Shown here piece by piece: positions 31,887 to 41,119 of a stretch of 64,000 bases of DNA. Each line of letters opens with the position of its first letter. The first letter of the stretch is position 1. The notes beneath the pieces are model-generated. The model searched no databases and was not told the origin of the DNA. It worked only from the letters and a program-made list of their open reading frames with translations. The position numbers and the translations under genes were made by a program. Source of the stretch: JBBQNR01 sp963774075 (GTDB taxonomy: Bacteria > Actinomycetota > Thermoleophilia > Solirubrobacterales > JBBDJG01). The stretch lies in NCBI GenBank assembly GCA_963774075.1, contig CAVZDP010000003.1, forward strand, positions 248,001 to 312,000. Direction: 5' to 3'.

Positions 31887-33314
31887 ATGTCCACCGTGGC
31901 CCAGCCGCCTCCGTTCGCGCACAACCCACTGCGGCGGATTCAGCGCAACCTGGGCGCCGAGCGGGCGGCGGAGTCCCTGCCGCCCGGGGAGCTTCGCTTC
32001 AGCGTCACACGTACTCGCCGCTTTCAGCGCGATCCGCTCGGCCTCTTGCTGGAGGGTTACGAGCGCTACGGGCCCATTTTCACCATGCGGATCTTTTATG
32101 CAGCGGTTGTGTTCATGCTCGGGCCGCGCGCCAACCACTTCATAACGGTCTCGAATGCCGAGAGCTTCGGCTGGCGCGACGGCGTCATGGGAGAGCTGAT
32201 TCCGTTCCTTGGGGACGGGCTCCTGACCATCGACGGCACCTATCACAAGCGCACTCGGCGCATCATGCTGCCCGCCTTCCATCACGAGCGCATCGCCGCT
32301 GCCGTCGACATCATGATCGACGAGACGGAGCAGACGCTCGCACCGTGGCGGCATGGGCAGGAGGTCGACGCCTATGCCTGGACGCGCCGACTCGCCTTGC
32401 GCGTTGCAATGCGCGCTTTGTTCGGTTTCGATCCAGACCTCGCCATGCGCGGCGTGAACGTGGCAGCCGAATTCGAACGCGCGCTCCATTTCTGGGAACG
32501 CGATTACTTCCTCCAGACCCTGCGCGGTCCTTTCACGCCCTACGCCCGCATGCAGCGAGCGCGGCGACAGCTCGATCGCGTGGTCTTCTCGGAGATCGAC
32601 CGTCGGCGGACGGCCGAGGAGCATGGCGAGGACGTGCTCTCGCTACTCATCGACGCGCGTGACGAGGATGGCACCCGCCTCACGGACCAGGAGATACGCG
32701 ATCAGGTCATGACGCTGCTGTTCGCCGGCCACGACACGACCACGTCTACGGTGTCATTTCTCCTGTACGAGCTGGCGCGCCACCCGGAAGCGCTGCGCAA
32801 GGTGCTCGAGGAGCAGGAGAAGGTGCTCGCCGGTCGCCGCGCCTCGGCTGCGGAGCTCACGGACCAGCTTCCGGAGCTCGACATGGCCGTCGACGAGACG
32901 CTCAGGCTCTATCCGGCCGCCTGGCTCGGCCCGCGCCGGGTCGTGGAGCCGTTCGAGTTCGCCGGCCATGTCGTCCCGCGCGAGATGCTGGTCTTCTACT
33001 CCTCGTGGGCCAGCCACCACCTGCCGGGCGTGTTTCCCGACCCCGAGAGGTTTCGGCCCGAGCGATTCGCGAGAGAGGCTCGATCCGAGTTGGAGAAGGG
33101 CGCCTACATCCCATTCGGCGGAGGGTCACGTATCTGCATAGGCAGGCGCTTTGGCCACCTGGAGGTCAAGGCGATCGCCACCGCCCTCCTGCAACGCTTC
33201 GTGCCGTTGCCGGTACCCGGTTACAGCATGGAGCTGCGCAGGATGCCCACGCTCAGTCCGCGCAACGGGATGCCGGTCCGGCTGGGCAAGCGGGAGAGCG
33301 TCGCGGCGGCCTGA
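31887..33314 (+). CDS. Cytochrome P450
   Basis: Soluble P450 monooxygenase of 475 residues. I-helix AGHDTTT (280-286), K-helix ETLR (E337, R340), the PERF region (FRPERF) and heme loop FGGGSRICIGRRFG with ligand C417 are all present. Features such as the intermediate-length N-terminus, AAWLGPRR and the ERF motif recall CYP class families that oxidise fatty acids, terpenes or sterols. Redox partners (ferredoxin and reductase) are not adjacent. No biosynthetic cluster surrounds it. The substrate is unknown. Confidence 0.9.
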   Translation: MSTVAQPPPFAHNPLRRIQRNLGAERAAESLPPGELRFSVTRTRRFQRDPLGLLLEGYERYGPIFTMRIFYAAVVFMLGPRANHFITVSNAESFGWRDGVMGELIPFLGDGLLTIDGTYHKRTRRIMLPAFHHERIAAAVDIMIDETEQTLAPWRHGQEVDAYAWTRRLALRVAMRALFGFDPDLAMRGVNVAAEFERALHFWERDYFLQTLRGPFTPYARMQRARRQLDRVVFSEIDRRRTAEEHGEDVLSLLIDARDEDGTRLTDQEIRDQVMTLLFAGHDTTTSTVSFLLYELARHPEALRKVLEEQEKVLAGRRASAAELTDQLPELDMAVDETLRLYPAAWLGPRRVVEPFEFAGHVVPREMLVFYSSWASHHLPGVFPDPERFRPERFAREARSELEKGAYIPFGGGSRICIGRRFGHLEVKAIATALLQRFVPLPVPGYSMELRRMPTLSPRNGMPVRLGKRESVAAA

Positions 33315-33323
33315 TGCGGGCGC

Positions 33324-36300
33324 CTACTGAGAGCCCTGACCGAAGCGACTGAAGAGCATTCGGGTCTGGGCCGCAGTCGCGGTGTCGCCCTTCTCCTCAT
33401 AGGCTCGCAGCGCATGCTCGAGCGCCTCGCCACCTTCCTGCGGGTTGCCGCTCAGATGCGAGACCAGCGCGAGCACGGTCCACGAATAACCTTGAAGCAT
33501 CACGAAGTCCGTGTTGTCGACGATGTCGACGGCCTCACGAGCGAGGTCTCCCGCCCGCTCGAGGTCTAATGCCCTTACGCTGAGCATCGCCCGGACCACC
33601 CGCGAGGTGACCTGTATCCACAGGTCGGCATTGTGCGCGGACTGCTCGGCGATCGTGATGAACTGCTCCGCCTCCTCGTGGCGTCCCTGGGCGATGAGAG
33701 CGTGAGCGCACAGGGCCGCGGCTGGAGCGAGCCATGCCCGCTCGCCGACGTTTTGAAGAACCTCGTAGGCCCAGCGGACGTCGCGCTCGGCAGCGACCGG
33801 ATCACCGGCGGTCATGTCGGCCATCGCGGTGATGATGGTCATGACCGCGAGCCTTCGCCGCAGGCCGAGCTCCTCGTAGATGGCCCTTCCCCTGCCGCAG
33901 AGCTCGCGCGCCTCGTCGAATCGCCCTGACATCGCCTCGAACCCCCCGCGCAAGATCAAGAGTCCCCCCTGCGCGCTGCGGTCGTCGGGCGCGGAGCGCA
34001 CGAACTCCTCCGAGGCGGCGATCGCCTGTGCCGGGGGGAAGGGTCCCAGGAACCGGGTCACCATCAGCCACTGAAAGGTCTCGGAGGCCTGCATCTCGTC
34101 ACCACTACGACGGGCATGCTCGAGGGCCCTTTCCAGCTCCGCATTCGCCTCCCCGAAGCGGCCCATCCTCACGCACGACCTCGCGCCGAGCACGCGCCAC
34201 GCTCTGCACAGCCCGCCCTCGTCCCCGAGCTGCTCGAAGACCGGGATCGCCTCCCTCGCAAGCTCGCCTGCCGCGTCGAGGTCGCTGTCGGGATCGCTGA
34301 AGAGGTAGAAGAGCGCCTGTTCGAGGCGTGCGTTCAACGCCAGGCGGCGATCCCCGAACGCCTCGGCCGCCGCGACCGTCTCGGCAAGCAGCGCCTCGGC
34401 GCGCTCCATGGCGACCACGTTCTGGAGCCCGATCGTCACCTTGAGCATCAAATCCACCCTCGACACGTCTTCGGCGGGCAGAAGAGAGAGCGCGCGCTCC
34501 AGCAGCTTTACCGCGGCCGGCGTGTCGCCGCGCGCCAGCGCTCGGCGGCCGGCCCGTGCCAGTCGCTCGCCGGCGCGCGTGGCGATCTGCCGTCCATCCA
34601 TGCCCAGAGAGCTGAGCTCCTCGCGAACCCGGTAAGCCTGCTCGAGGTGATAGCCGAGAATCTCGTCGTACTCGGCTGCGCGCTCCCCGGTCCTCTCTTC
34701 GAGCCAGTCGGCGAAGCGCTCGTGTAGGTCTGCACGCGACTGCTTCAGCAATCGCTCGTAGGCGACGTCGCGAATCAGGATGTGGCCGAAACGAAAGCCA
34801 TCCTCTTCGGCGAAGACCGGAGACTGGTGAGGTCGGATCAGCTCCTTGCGAGTGAGAAGCTGAAGATGGCCCCATACGGCGCTGCGGACCTGCTCGGACG
34901 ACAGCTCCGAGACCGCGCGTCCCGAGAAGGTCTGTCCCATCACCGCAGCGCACTCCACGACGTCCCGCTCCGGCGGCTCGAGCCGGTCGAGGCGGGCATT
35001 GAGTAGCGCGTGAATCGTTGGGGGCACGGGGATCGTGGACAAGTCGTCGCTCGATGCCCAGCGGCCGTTGTCCCTTCGCAGGAACCCGTCGTCCACGAGC
35101 ATGCGCAGCATCTCCTCCGCGAACAACGGGTTCCCTTCGGCGGCACGAACGACGTAGGTCGACACGTCTTCCGACAGCTCCGCCTCACCAAGCAGGTTGC
35201 TTATGAGCAGTTCACTCTCACCTGCGTCGAGGGCGTCGAGCGTGAGCGTCCTCGCGCCCGGGACCGTCGCGCCCCAGTTGGGACGGACCTCAGCGAGCTC
35301 CGGTCGGGCAATGCAGATCAAGAGCAGAGGGTGGCCGTGGCTGAAGGAGCCGAGATACTCGATCAGATCCAAAAAGGTGGACTCGCCCCAGTGAATGTCG
35401 TCGAACGTCACGACCAGAGGGCTGCTCGAGGCGATCCCCTCGAGCAGCCTTCGAATCGTCCAAAACGTCTCGTCCGGGCGAGTCACGGCTTCCGAGATTC
35501 CGAGCAGACCGGTTACCTGCTGTGCCATCGAGCGGGCGTTGTCGTCGTCCCGGAGCAGAGCGCTGATCTTGTCCTGCGCCTCCTGGGGCGAGTCCTCGGC
35601 GCCGATACCGGCCGCCTCCTTCACCACCTCAGCGACGGGCCACAGGGTTATCCCCTCACCGTATGGAAGGCAATGACCTTCGAGCACAGTCGCCCGATCC
35701 GCGTGGCGTGCGATGAACTCTCGGGTCAGGCGCGATTTTCCGACGCCCGCCGGGCCGATGACGGTAACCACTTGGCATGTCGCGTCGGTGGCCGCCCGCG
35801 CGAAGCACTCGTTCAAGACCTCCAGCTCTCCCTCCCGGCCCACGAGCGGAGAATCAAGACGCCGAGCATGCCCGAGCGCGCCCGGGATCACGCCGACCAG
35901 CCTGAAGGCAGCGACCGGCGCAGACTTGCCCTTGAGCGAGAGCGGCTCGACCGGCTCGGCCTCGACGGCGTCCCGCACGAGCTCGTAGGTCTCCTCTCCC
36001 ATGAGAATCTCACCCGGATCTGCCGCTTGCTCGAGCCTCGCGGCCACGTTGATCGCATCGCCGACGACGAACGATTCCCCAGCCTCGGAATCGCCGCTCA
36101 CGACCTGGCCGGTGTTGACGCCCGTTCTGAGCTTCAGCGCCACTCCCCAGCGGCGATCGAGTTCGCCGTTCAGCTCCACGAGCGCGTCCTCCATCTCAGT
36201 CGCCGCCCGCACGGCTCGCAGCGCGTCGTCCTCCCTGGCGACCGGAGCTCCGAAAACGGCAACCACCGCGTCACCTATGAACTTCTCGACCGTCCCGCCA

Positions 36301-36536
36301 TGGCGCTCCAGCACGGCGCGGACCTTCTCGTAGTAGCTCGCCATCACGCGACGGAGCAATTCGGGATCGAGGCGCTCTCCGATCGAGGTGGAGCCGGTGA
36401 TGTCGGAGAAGACGACGGTCACCGTCTTGCGCCGCTCGTACGGCGCAGGGGCTTCGGTGGCAAGTTCCGTCGCGCAGCCCGAGCAGAAGCGAGCATCCGA
36501 TGGATTGTCCTTGCCGCAGGTGGCGCAGCGCGGCAT
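33324..36536 (-). CDS. Zinc-ribbon class III adenylate cyclase with AAA ATPase and TPR domains, second copy
   Basis: Paralogue of the protein encoded at 12-15.2 kb, 1070 residues, with the same order: zinc ribbon (C4, C7, C18, C21), class III cyclase (D45, K85, D89, INVAARLE), P-loop GPAGVGKS, Walker B FDDIHW and long TPR region. Sequence similarity is strong over the first half and falls in the TPR part, where the two would sense different inputs. Catalytic residues look complete. It ends nine bases after the convergent P450 gene and starts opposite rpiB with a 170-base gap that holds no gene. Confidence 0.88.
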   Translation of the reverse strand: MPRCATCGKDNPSDARFCSGCATELATEAPAPYERRKTVTVVFSDITGSTSIGERLDPELLRRVMASYYEKVRAVLERHGGTVEKFIGDAVVAVFGAPVAREDDALRAVRAATEMEDALVELNGELDRRWGVALKLRTGVNTGQVVSGDSEAGESFVVGDAINVAARLEQAADPGEILMGEETYELVRDAVEAEPVEPLSLKGKSAPVAAFRLVGVIPGALGHARRLDSPLVGREGELEVLNECFARAATDATCQVVTVIGPAGVGKSRLTREFIARHADRATVLEGHCLPYGEGITLWPVAEVVKEAAGIGAEDSPQEAQDKISALLRDDDNARSMAQQVTGLLGISEAVTRPDETFWTIRRLLEGIASSSPLVVTFDDIHWGESTFLDLIEYLGSFSHGHPLLLICIARPELAEVRPNWGATVPGARTLTLDALDAGESELLISNLLGEAELSEDVSTYVVRAAEGNPLFAEEMLRMLVDDGFLRRDNGRWASSDDLSTIPVPPTIHALLNARLDRLEPPERDVVECAAVMGQTFSGRAVSELSSEQVRSAVWGHLQLLTRKELIRPHQSPVFAEEDGFRFGHILIRDVAYERLLKQSRADLHERFADWLEERTGERAAEYDEILGYHLEQAYRVREELSSLGMDGRQIATRAGERLARAGRRALARGDTPAAVKLLERALSLLPAEDVSRVDLMLKVTIGLQNVVAMERAEALLAETVAAAEAFGDRRLALNARLEQALFYLFSDPDSDLDAAGELAREAIPVFEQLGDEGGLCRAWRVLGARSCVRMGRFGEANAELERALEHARRSGDEMQASETFQWLMVTRFLGPFPPAQAIAASEEFVRSAPDDRSAQGGLLILRGGFEAMSGRFDEARELCGRGRAIYEELGLRRRLAVMTIITAMADMTAGDPVAAERDVRWAYEVLQNVGERAWLAPAAALCAHALIAQGRHEEAEQFITIAEQSAHNADLWIQVTSRVVRAMLSVRALDLERAGDLAREAVDIVDNTDFVMLQGYSWTVLALVSHLSGNPQEGGEALEHALRAYEEKGDTATAAQTRMLFSRFGQGSQ

Positions 36537-36706
36537 GGCGCCAGTCTATCCCGACGGCCGTTCGGTTCAATCGGCTGCAACTGCTCTGGGAGGATCGCTC
36601 GAAGCGGTTGGAGCAGGAGGTCGCTAGCCTCCGTCCAGTGGCCCTTCCCGAAACGTCTCACCGGAAGCGGCGGTCTCCGGAACCGACGTGCGGCGTCCCT
36701 CAGTAG

Positions 36707-37174
36707 ATGAAGATCGCGGTCGCCAGCGACATGGACACGCCGCTCGCGAGAGGCGTCGTCGAGGAGCTTCGAAAGCGCGGCCATGAGCCGATCCCGCACG
36801 GGGTCCTGGCCGAGGGCGAGCGGAGCGACTGGGCCTGGGCGTGCGAGCGCACCGGTCGCGACGTCGCGGAGGGCCGAGCCGAGCAGGGCATCGTCTGCTG
36901 CTGGACCGGGACGGGCGCGTCGATCGCGGCCAACAAGGTGCCGGGCGTGCGGGCGGCGCTCTGCGCCGATGCGGAGACCGCGCGTGGAGCACGAGTCTGG
37001 AACGACGCGAACGTGCTCGCACTCAGCCTTCGCGCGACGTCGGCGGCGGTGCTCGAGGAGATCCTCGACGCCTGGTTCGCGACCGGGCCGAGCGAGGATC
37101 CTGAGGACCGCGCCAACATCGAGCACGTCGCGGAGCTCGACGGCGAGCGTGCGCGGGCGGGTCGCCAGGGATGA
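36707..37174 (+). CDS. rpiB: RpiB/LacAB-family sugar-phosphate isomerase
   Basis: Protein of 155 residues of the ribose-5-phosphate isomerase B family, which interconverts ribose and ribulose 5-phosphate. CCWTGTGASIAANKVPGVRA corresponds to the catalytic-Cys and phosphate-binding loop (C65 in the usual position), and VWNDANVLALSLR is family-typical. The usual SDHAG loop is replaced by SDMDTP, so it may act on a different sugar phosphate. Its stop overlaps the next gene (ATGA) in a three-gene operon. Confidence 0.8.
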   Translation: MKIAVASDMDTPLARGVVEELRKRGHEPIPHGVLAEGERSDWAWACERTGRDVAEGRAEQGIVCCWTGTGASIAANKVPGVRAALCADAETARGARVWNDANVLALSLRATSAAVLEEILDAWFATGPSEDPEDRANIEHVAELDGERARAGRQG

Positions 37175-38274
37175 CGGTCGAGGCTCCCGACATCGTCGCC
37201 ACGGCCGAGGAGGCGCGCGAGCAGGAGCTGGCGCCGCTGATCATCCGCGAGAGCCTCGAGCGCTACCTCGCAGAGCACCTGCCCGCGCCGACCACCGAGA
37301 TCGAGCTCGAGCGGATCGGCGAAGGACACTCGAACATCACCTTCCTGGTCAGAAGAGGCGACCACGTGTGCGTGCTGCGCCGCCCGCCGCGACCACCGCT
37401 TCCGCCCTCCGCGCACGACGTGCTGCGGGAATGGCGCCTGCTCGACGCGGTGAAGGACGCGGACATCAGGACACCCCGGACCCTTCTCGCCTGCGACGAC
37501 GAGTCGGTGATCGGCGCTCCCTTCTACGTCATGGAGTACGTCGAGGGAACGGTGGTCACGCACGAGATCCCGGCGGCGCTCGACAATCCTGGTGAACGAC
37601 GCCGCATGGGACTCGACCTCGTCGACTCGCTCGCCGAGATCCACGCCGTCGACTGGCGCGCGTGCGGGCTGGAGGGATACGGCAAGCCGACTGGATACCT
37701 CGAGCGCCAGCTTCGCCGCTTCACGGGGCTTTGGGAGCACAACAAGACGCGTGAGCTACCTCGCGTGCAACAGGTCGCGGAGTGGCTCGCCGCCAGCATG
37801 CCCGAATCGCCCGTGGCGACGATCGTGCACGGCGACTACCGGCTCGGCAACACGATGGTCGCCGACGACGCGCCGGCACGACTGATCGCCATCTTCGACT
37901 GGGAGCTGTCGACGATCGGCGACCCGCTCGCCGATGTCGGCTATCTGACCGTCACGTGGGTCGAGCCCGGCGACTCCGAGGACACGATGTTCAGCACGCT
38001 GTCGGCGGTCACGCGCCGCGAGGGCAGCCCGACCCGCGACGAGCTGATCGCACGCTACGAGGAGCAGACGGGCCGCTCCATGTCGGACCTGCGCTGGTAC
38101 CAGACGCTCGCTCTGTGGAAGGCTGCGGTCTTCATGGAGGGCAACTACAAGCGCTCGCTTGCCGGCACGACGGACGACCCGTTCCTGAAGCTCTTCGGCG
38201 AAGGTGTGCCGCATCTGGCCGAAGCCGCGTGGTCCACCGCGCAGCAGTCGCCGCCGCCGGGTGCAAGCGCATGA
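37171..38274 (+). CDS. APH-fold phosphotransferase
   Basis: Kinase-like protein of 367 residues with an aminoglycoside-phosphotransferase fold. The catalytic loop HGDYRLGN (H220, D222, N227) and metal-binding FDWELSTIGDPLADVGYL (D243) are intact, as is the nucleotide loop GEGHSNITF. This subgroup resembles the kinase domain of ACAD10/ACAD11, which phosphorylates 4-hydroxyacyl-CoA, rather than antibiotic-modifying enzymes. The HAD gene follows with a four-base overlap, repeating the HAD-APH pairing of ACAD10. The acyl-CoA dehydrogenase partner is not in this operon. Confidence 0.82.
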   Translation: MTVEAPDIVATAEEAREQELAPLIIRESLERYLAEHLPAPTTEIELERIGEGHSNITFLVRRGDHVCVLRRPPRPPLPPSAHDVLREWRLLDAVKDADIRTPRTLLACDDESVIGAPFYVMEYVEGTVVTHEIPAALDNPGERRRMGLDLVDSLAEIHAVDWRACGLEGYGKPTGYLERQLRRFTGLWEHNKTRELPRVQQVAEWLAASMPESPVATIVHGDYRLGNTMVADDAPARLIAIFDWELSTIGDPLADVGYLTVTWVEPGDSEDTMFSTLSAVTRREGSPTRDELIARYEEQTGRSMSDLRWYQTLALWKAAVFMEGNYKRSLAGTTDDPFLKLFGEGVPHLAEAAWSTAQQSPPPGASA

Positions 38275-38876
38275 ACGGACTGCTGGTCGACTTCGGCGGC
38301 GTGCTCACCACGAGCGTGTGGGACTCCTTCCGCGACTTCTGCGATGCGGAAGGCCTCGAGGCCGACCGTGTCAAGAGCCTGTTCCGCGACGACCGCCGCG
38401 CCCTCGAGCTGCTGCGCCGGCTCGAGAAAGGGGAGCTCGACGAGGACGCCTTCTCGGAGCAGTTCGGACCCCTGCTGGGAGTGGAGCGCCACGAGGGATT
38501 GGTCGACCGCCTCTTCGCGGGCATGCAGCCGGACGAGCCGATGATCGAGGCGCTGAGGCGAGCGCGGGCCGCCGGCGTGCGCACGGGTCTCGTGTCGAAC
38601 TCCTGGGGACGCGGACGCTACGACCGAGACGCCTTCCCGGAGCTCTTCGACGGCGTCGTCATCTCCGGCGAGGTGGGGCTGCACAAGCCGCAGCCCGAGA
38701 TCTTCGAGCTGGCGGCCGAGCGCGTGGGCCTCGAGCCTTCACAGTGCGTCTTCGTCGACGACCTGCGGGAGAACTGCGAGGGCGCGGAGGCGGTCGGCAT
38801 GGTGCCGGTCCTTCACCGCGGCGCCGAGGGCACGCTGACGCGCCTCGAAGAGCTGCTCGGCGTCGAGCTGCGCTAG
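38271..38876 (+). CDS. HAD-IA family hydrolase
   Basis: HAD-superfamily hydrolase of 201 residues. Motif I is VDFGGVLT with nucleophile D7; the second Asp is Gly, as in the phosphatase part of soluble epoxide hydrolase and in ACAD10-type HAD domains. Motif II SNSW, motif III lysine (LHKPQPEIF) and acidic motif IV VDDLREN are present. It is the last gene of the rpiB-APH-HAD operon. It could remove the phosphate that the APH kinase adds. It overlaps the convergent pabC stop by four bases. Confidence 0.82.
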   Translation: MNGLLVDFGGVLTTSVWDSFRDFCDAEGLEADRVKSLFRDDRRALELLRRLEKGELDEDAFSEQFGPLLGVERHEGLVDRLFAGMQPDEPMIEALRRARAAGVRTGLVSNSWGRGRYDRDAFPELFDGVVISGEVGLHKPQPEIFELAAERVGLEPSQCVFVDDLRENCEGAEAVGMVPVLHRGAEGTLTRLEELLGVELR

Positions 38877-39706
38877 CGCCGCCGGCCCATCGTGGCCTTG
38901 AAGCCTTCGGCGAGCCGGCGCGTGACGACGCCGGCTTCCCCATCCCCGACCGGACGGCCGTCGACCCCGACCAGAGCCTGCACTTCTCGCGTCGAAGACG
39001 TCAGAAAGAGCTCGTCCGCGTCGGCGAGCGCCTGGCGGGGCAGTTCCCGCTCGGCGGCCTCGATGCTGAGCTCGGTGCCGATTCGCAACACGTGCTCGCG
39101 GGTGATCCCGGCGAGGCAGCCCGCCGACAGCGGCGGCGTCTCGACGCGCCCGTCACGAACCACGAAGACGTTGGCCGTCGTCGCCTCGCAGAGCTCCTCG
39201 CGGCTGTTGAGGAAGAGCGCCTCGTCGGCGCCTCGCTCGCGTGCGTAGGCGAGAGCCATCACGCTCTCCGCGCGGGACGTCGTCTTGACGCCGGCGAGCG
39301 GGCGTCGCTCGTCGTGCAACCACGGCGACACCACCGCGGTGGCGGCTTCCGGCCAGTCGCGAAGCGGCGATGCAGCGATGAGCACGGTAGGCCGGCCGGC
39401 TCCCCGCTCCAGTCCGGGCGGCCCAGCGCCGCTGGTGACGGTGATCCTCAGGCGCGCGTCGGCAAGCCCGCTGGCGGCGAGCACCTCGCTCGCCCCTCGC
39501 TCGAGCTCGGCGCGCGACGGCGGAGCGATGGCCAGCGCGCGAGCTCCAGCCTCGAGGCGCTCGAGGTGCTCGTCGAGCGTCGGCAGCTCGCCCCCGTAGG
39601 AGCGAAGCGTCTCGAACACGCCGTCGCCGAGCAGGAAGCCGCGGTCCGCGGGCGAGATGCAGGCTTCCTCCAGCCCGACAAGCTCCCCGTCGAGCCAGAC
39701 GCTCAT
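38873..39706 (-). CDS. pabC: Aminodeoxychorismate lyase (class IV aminotransferase fold)
   Basis: PLP-dependent class IV enzyme of 277 residues. Residues typical of the fold are LLGDGVFETLRSYGG at the N-terminus, the PLP lysine in GVKTTSRAESVMA, and LTSSTREVQALVGVDG near the end. Its location ten bases after pabB in the same direction supports release of pyruvate from aminodeoxychorismate to give 4-aminobenzoate for folate, rather than branched-chain transamination. ATG at 39706 is at the natural N-terminus. Confidence 0.85.
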   Translation of the reverse strand: MSVWLDGELVGLEEACISPADRGFLLGDGVFETLRSYGGELPTLDEHLERLEAGARALAIAPPSRAELERGASEVLAASGLADARLRITVTSGAGPPGLERGAGRPTVLIAASPLRDWPEAATAVVSPWLHDERRPLAGVKTTSRAESVMALAYARERGADEALFLNSREELCEATTANVFVVRDGRVETPPLSAGCLAGITREHVLRIGTELSIEAAERELPRQALADADELFLTSSTREVQALVGVDGRPVGDGEAGVVTRRLAEGFKATMGRRR

Positions 39707-39716
39707 TGCGAGCGCC

Positions 39717-41033
39717 TCACCGTGCGGCGACGGTCTGAGGACGCGGGGGCCTCGCCCGCTCGCCGAGGCGCGGCGGCTGGCGCAGCTCTCCACCCGCCGC
39801 CTCGAGCAGGCGCGCAGCCTTGTGCATCGTCTCCTGCCACTCGAGCGCGGGATCGGAGTCCGCGACCACCGCCCCGCCGACGTGGAGGCTGAGCCGTTCC
39901 GGCGTTGCGACAAAGGTGCGGATCGCCACCGAAAGGTCGAGATCGGCGTCCTCGTCGATCCAACCCACGCTGCCGCAGTAGACGCCGCGGCGCACCGGCT
40001 CGAGCTCTTCGATGATCTCCATCGCCCGGATCTTCGGCGCCCCCGTGACGGAGCCGGGCGGGAACGTCGCTCGCACCACGTCTGCAGGGCCCGTGCCGGC
40101 CGGCAGGCGAGCCTCGACTTCCGAGACGAGGTGGTGCACGCCGGGGTGACGCTCCAGCGCGCACAGCCGGCGGACCGCAACGGAGCCGTAGGCCGCGATC
40201 CGTCCCAGGTCGTTGCGCGCAAGGTCGGTGATCATCACGTTCTCGGCGCGATCCTTTGCGCTCGCGCGCAGCTCCGCGGCCAGTGAGCGGTCCTCCCGCG
40301 CCGTGTTCCCGCGCGGTCGCGTGCCCTTGATCGGTCGCGTCTCGATCGCGCAACCGCGGCGGCCGAGGAAGCGCTCCGGGGAGGCCGAGATCACGTCCGC
40401 GCCGCCGAGCCGCACGAGCGCCGCGAACGGTGCCGGGCTCGTTCGCCGCAGGCGCGCGTAGAGAGCGAACGGATCGCCGGACCAGGGGACGGAAAGGCGC
40501 TGGGCGAGATTGGCCTGGAAGATGTCGCCCGCGCGTATGTAGTCGATTGCCCGCCGGACGATGCCCTCGTATGCCGGCCGCGAGAGTGTGCTGGTCCAGC
40601 TTCCAAGGGAGCGATGCTCGGGCACGCTCACCGAGCCGGCCGCTCGCTGAAGCGCTCGCAGCAGGTGCGCGGGGTCGCCCTCCCCCCGAACGTGAACCTG
40701 GCGCGTGGAATGGTCGAACTCGAGGTGAGCCTCATAGCGGCCGAGGGCCAGCGGCGGCAGGCCGTCCTCGTCGCGTGCCAGGAGCGGCAGCTCCTCGATC
40801 TGCCGCCCGAGGTCGTAGGAGAGCCACCCGGCCCACCACCCATGTCCGGCGGCGGTTGGAGCGGCGATCCGGTCCAGGTCGGAGAGGCCGGCGGTGGCGA
40901 CCTCGGCCGGGCGGGCGGCCAGGAAGGAGCGGCGCCCGAGGTGGCCGAATCCCGGCAGGCTCTCGAGCAGCACGAGGCCGGGCTCGTCGCGCAGGGCGAG
41001 CGCGGCGCGGAACGGCTCGACGAAGGGCAGCAT
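39717..41033 (-). CDS. pabB: Aminodeoxychorismate synthase component I
   Basis: Chorismate-binding enzyme of 438 residues. The catalytic block includes GDIFQANLAQRL, ISASPERFL, the PIKGT lysine motif (TRPIKGTRPRG), ENVMITDLARNDLGR and FPPGSVTGAPKIRAMEII, all hallmarks of PabB/TrpE; PIKGT distinguishes PabB from TrpE and supports the folate assignment. It adds ammonia to chorismate using a glutaminase (PabA) that is not encoded nearby. pabC follows. Hairpin repeat R3 lies just upstream of its start. Confidence 0.9.
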   Translation of the reverse strand: MLPFVEPFRAALALRDEPGLVLLESLPGFGHLGRRSFLAARPAEVATAGLSDLDRIAAPTAAGHGWWAGWLSYDLGRQIEELPLLARDEDGLPPLALGRYEAHLEFDHSTRQVHVRGEGDPAHLLRALQRAAGSVSVPEHRSLGSWTSTLSRPAYEGIVRRAIDYIRAGDIFQANLAQRLSVPWSGDPFALYARLRRTSPAPFAALVRLGGADVISASPERFLGRRGCAIETRPIKGTRPRGNTAREDRSLAAELRASAKDRAENVMITDLARNDLGRIAAYGSVAVRRLCALERHPGVHHLVSEVEARLPAGTGPADVVRATFPPGSVTGAPKIRAMEIIEELEPVRRGVYCGSVGWIDEDADLDLSVAIRTFVATPERLSLHVGGAVVADSDPALEWQETMHKAARLLEAAGGELRQPPRLGERARPPRPQTVAAR

Positions 41034-41084
41034 CGCCTCAAAGGCTACATATTGAGAAGACGCGAGCTCGAGCGAGCGTCACGT

Positions 41085-41119
41085 GACTTTAGGTGTCCGC
41101 CGAAGGCGGCTCGATATCT
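41085..41119 (+). repeat. Hairpin repeat family, copy R3
   Basis: Copy with GACTTTAGGTGT, stem CCGCC-gaa-GGCGG and CTCGATAT; its last bases deviate from the family. It lies between pabB and the EamA gene, ending at the EamA stop. Confidence 0.7.

Noticed and set aside
29863..33314. Dehalogenase-like hydrolase, MscS and P450 as a degradation or biosynthetic cluster
   Set aside because: The P450 is on the other strand, no redox partners or pathway enzymes are adjacent, and the genes look like ordinary neighbours.
37171..38274. Aminoglycoside resistance gene
   Set aside because: The APH fold is shared by many kinases; neighbours and sequence pattern fit the ACAD10/11-like group better.
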